9,671 nucleotides of DNA, from NCBI GenBank assembly GCA_946401755.1, contig CAMIVH010000028.1, positions 1-9,671 on the forward strand, in the 5' to 3' direction. This document shows, in pieces, positions 8,401 through 9,671 of the stretch (its first letter is position 1; each line of letters starts with the position of its first letter). Both the position numbers and the translations under genes were made by a program. Source of the DNA: an uncultured Caryophanales bacterium. Lineage in GTDB: Bacteria; Bacillota_I; Bacilli_A; RFN20; CAG-826. Under the pieces are notes generated by a model. The model was given only the letters and a program-made list of their open reading frames with translations. It had not been told where the DNA came from and ran no database searches.

Positions 8401-8463
8401 GCTGGCTATCTTTATTGTAAGACCCTATAGTTTTGCGTCACTACATTGCTGTAGTTTTGCTCT
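8397..8463 (-). ncRNA. Probable cyclic di-GMP class I (GEMM-I) riboswitch aptamer
   Basis: Read on the minus strand, the RNA has the GEMM-I landmarks in order. They are GCAAA (8460-8456); a perfect 6-bp hairpin ACTACA/TGTAGT closed by a GCAA GNRA tetraloop (8455-8440); the hallmark GACGCAAA (8439-8432); CTATAGGGTCTTA, matching the consensus receptor side of the second helix; and AAGATAGCCAG (8412-8402), matching the conserved 3' strand. It starts a few bases after the predicted transcription start and lies about 100 bases upstream of the TasA-like gene. Known aptamers of this class bind c-di-GMP and control motility, attachment and matrix genes. The proximal 3' end reads CAGCAACC instead of the more usual CAGTTGCC, which occurs 56 bases further on. 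The call rests on motif matching by eye; a covariance-model search was not run. Confidence 0.84.
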
Positions 8464-8476
8464 TTTCTCATATACA

Positions 8477-8505
8477 TTTTTAACATCTTTGTTGAAATAT
8501 GTCAA
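8477..8505 (-). promoter_or_regulatory. Sigma-A-type promoter of the riboswitch-led operon
   Basis: A perfect -35 TTGACA (8505-8500) stands 17 bases from a -10-like TAAAAA (8482-8477), a 4/6 match to TATAAT. The predicted start near 8468-8469 falls just upstream of the aptamer, which supports the assignment. The weak -10 is the main doubt. Confidence 0.6.
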
Positions 8506-8576
8506 ATAGTTATTTATTCAATAAATACAAGTTTAAAAAGTGAAAATTGGAAAAAAAGTAAGATAAGGAACAAAAT

Positions 8577-8601
8577 AAAAAGGTGATAAAATCACCTTTT
8601 T
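8577..8601 (-). terminator. Intrinsic terminator of the partial gene
   Basis: Starting one base after the TAA stop, minus-strand AAAAAGGTGAT pairs with ATCACCTTTTT around a TTT loop, and the run of T residues forms the tail. It separates the upstream partial gene from the riboswitch-led operon. The near-symmetrical A/T flanks could also let it work in the other direction, but no plus-strand gene approaches it. Confidence 0.88.
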
Positions 8602-9671
8602 TTAATTTGGATAAATTGTGCCATTACTCACTGGTGTGCCGTTGATGGAAATTGTATATCCATTAACGATACCGCCTACTTCTACGGAAGTATTAGTGAG
8701 ATCTTCGTTTGAAATAGATAGGTTCACTACTTTACGTGTTTGTTCATCGTAAGTGGCTGTGGTTACGAACTGCACTGTTCCAGTGTTTCTTGTTAGTGTC
8801 ACGATGTTTGTAAGCGTTCTGATCTTGTCATCAAGAACTTCATCAAGGACCGCTGGAATATCGTTAACAGCTCTGTTCACACCATCCTGTTTAATCATTG
8901 GATATGAGGTACTTTGGATTGTACCATTTTCATCCAGAGTATCCAGGATATCAATGTCCCATCTAGAACCATCTACACCATCTATTTGTATGTGCATCAA
9001 CCTTTCTCCACCCGCAGGGGGCGCCACTAGCGCTCCAGGTGAGTCACCTGCTACCGTAAAGGCATCTTGGAGAGGTGTATCACTATACTTACTGCCCTTA
9101 TAAGAATAGGTCGATAATTCATCTGAATCTGTAATTGTAATAACTGTATCAGTAACAGCGAAGCTGATACTGCCTGTAATATTGGTTGGTAATAAAACAC
9201 AGATTGTTTCACCACCCGCGATAGCGGTTGCACCAGCGGCTGCAAAGTCAACACCATCAGGGAAAGCTAATGAGTTAACATGAGTTGTCACACAGTATGC
9301 GTGGACAGCGTCATCGTCTCTAGCGAAAGCACCAATATCAAGGTAAACAAGGTAAGCACCGAAGTGACTGTTTTCAACAGAACCTAAGCAGAATTCGCCA
9401 CAGTTGATTGGGATTTCGAAATAATACATAACGTGTTGATCAAAGTTGTTATGGACTTTAATCCATGACGTATCGAATACAACAGAATAACCACTTGGAT
9501 AGGAATTGGTCATTGTGAATTCTTCATCTGGATAGACATTACCTAAAGGTGTCTTGGTATCAATGACATATTTCACTTTTTGGTTATAAATGTTGTAACT
9601 GTAAGGAATGGTATAGCTGCCATTACTTAACTTATAGATATAGGCATGGTCTTGGTTGCCATCAGAAAGGA
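8602..9671 (-). CDS. Large probable surface protein, partial (start beyond right edge)
   Basis: The reading frame is open to the right edge, giving at least 355 residues of C-terminal sequence, so this is a truncated view of a longer gene. A GTG at 9576 could be read as a start, but it has no ribosome binding site and the frame continues upstream through KLSNGSYTIPYSYNIYNQK, so I treat it as internal. A segment YYFEIPINCGEFCLGS...GAYLVYLDIGA looks like a beta-rich module and resembles VFKLPQGHYVLGGS...KIYFLAVQGQ in the 1018-residue protein. A PPAGGE linker and IDGVDGSRWDIDILD follow, and the protein ends in a beta-rich stretch (TGTVQFVTTATYDEQTRK...GYTISINGTPV). There is no LPXTG and no terminal membrane helix. 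The gene ends in its own terminator, so it belongs to a separate transcription unit. Family not recognised; an extracellular location is inferred from composition and neighbours. Confidence 0.75.
   Translation of the reverse strand, partial: LSDGNQDHAYIYKLSNGSYTIPYSYNIYNQKVKYVIDTKTPLGNVYPDEEFTMTNSYPSGYSVVFDTSWIKVHNNFDQHVMYYFEIPINCGEFCLGSVENSHFGAYLVYLDIGAFARDDDAVHAYCVTTHVNSLAFPDGVDFAAAGATAIAGGETICVLLPTNITGSISFAVTDTVITITDSDELSTYSYKGSKYSDTPLQDAFTVAGDSPGALVAPPAGGERLMHIQIDGVDGSRWDIDILDTLDENGTIQSTSYPMIKQDGVNRAVNDIPAVLDEVLDDKIRTLTNIVTLTRNTGTVQFVTTATYDEQTRKVVNLSISNEDLTNTSVEVGGIVNGYTISINGTPVSNGTIYPN

Noticed and set aside
8469..8474. TATATG as the -10 of the operon promoter
   Set aside because: It would place the -10 about 25 bases from TTGACA, far from the usual 17.
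9574..9576. GTG at 9576 as the true start of the right-edge gene
   Set aside because: The frame stays open to the window edge with protein-like sequence upstream, and no Shine-Dalgarno precedes the GTG.
200..9671. Reassigned UGA (tryptophan) code of Mollicutes
   Set aside because: Tryptophans such as in the AWF motifs use TGG, and no gene needs TGA as sense to stay open.

Overview
The window carries four large protein genes, all read from the minus strand, with short structured gaps between them. It looks like chromosome of an AT-rich, low-GC Bacillota, perhaps an uncultured gut-type Bacilli/Mollicutes-related lineage. That assignment is inference. It rests on AT-rich intergenic DNA, strong AAGGAGG-type ribosome binding sites, sigma-A-type promoters, uniform TAA stops, and large extracytoplasmic proteins of BspA-like LRR, GLUG-like and TasA-like type. 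Tryptophan is encoded by TGG and no frame needs TGA read as sense, so the standard bacterial code fits.

Layout, in transcription order (right to left). (1) 8602-9671: the 3' part of a large protein gene whose start lies beyond the right edge, closed by a strong intrinsic terminator at 8577-8601. (2) 8302-8505: a regulatory leader with a sigma-A-like promoter, an RNA closely matching the class I cyclic di-GMP (GEMM) aptamer, and two hairpins that probably form its expression platform. (3) An apparent three-gene operon: 8294-7299, a TasA/CalY-like protein with a SipW-type signal peptide; 7287-4231, a 1018-residue protein with the same type of signal and a GLUG-like beta-helix start; and 4219-200, a 1339-residue BspA-like leucine-rich-repeat protein. 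Gaps are 11 bases at both junctions and the second and third genes have excellent Shine-Dalgarno sites. (4) 156-189: the operon terminator. (5) 1-118: a second sigma-A-type promoter on the minus strand, with a perfect palindrome upstream of it, serving a gene beyond the left edge.

Reading of the whole: a second-messenger RNA switch appears to control a block of secreted proteins (a possible fibre or matrix protein, a long beta-helical protein and a very large LRR protein), which suggests c-di-GMP-controlled production of a surface or biofilm layer. The riboswitch call rests on visible conserved motifs. The TasA-like and LRR calls rest on sequence patterns. Joint function and the direction of control are inferred. 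No signal peptidase, sortase, anchor motif, tRNA, rRNA, CRISPR array or mobile element is visible.
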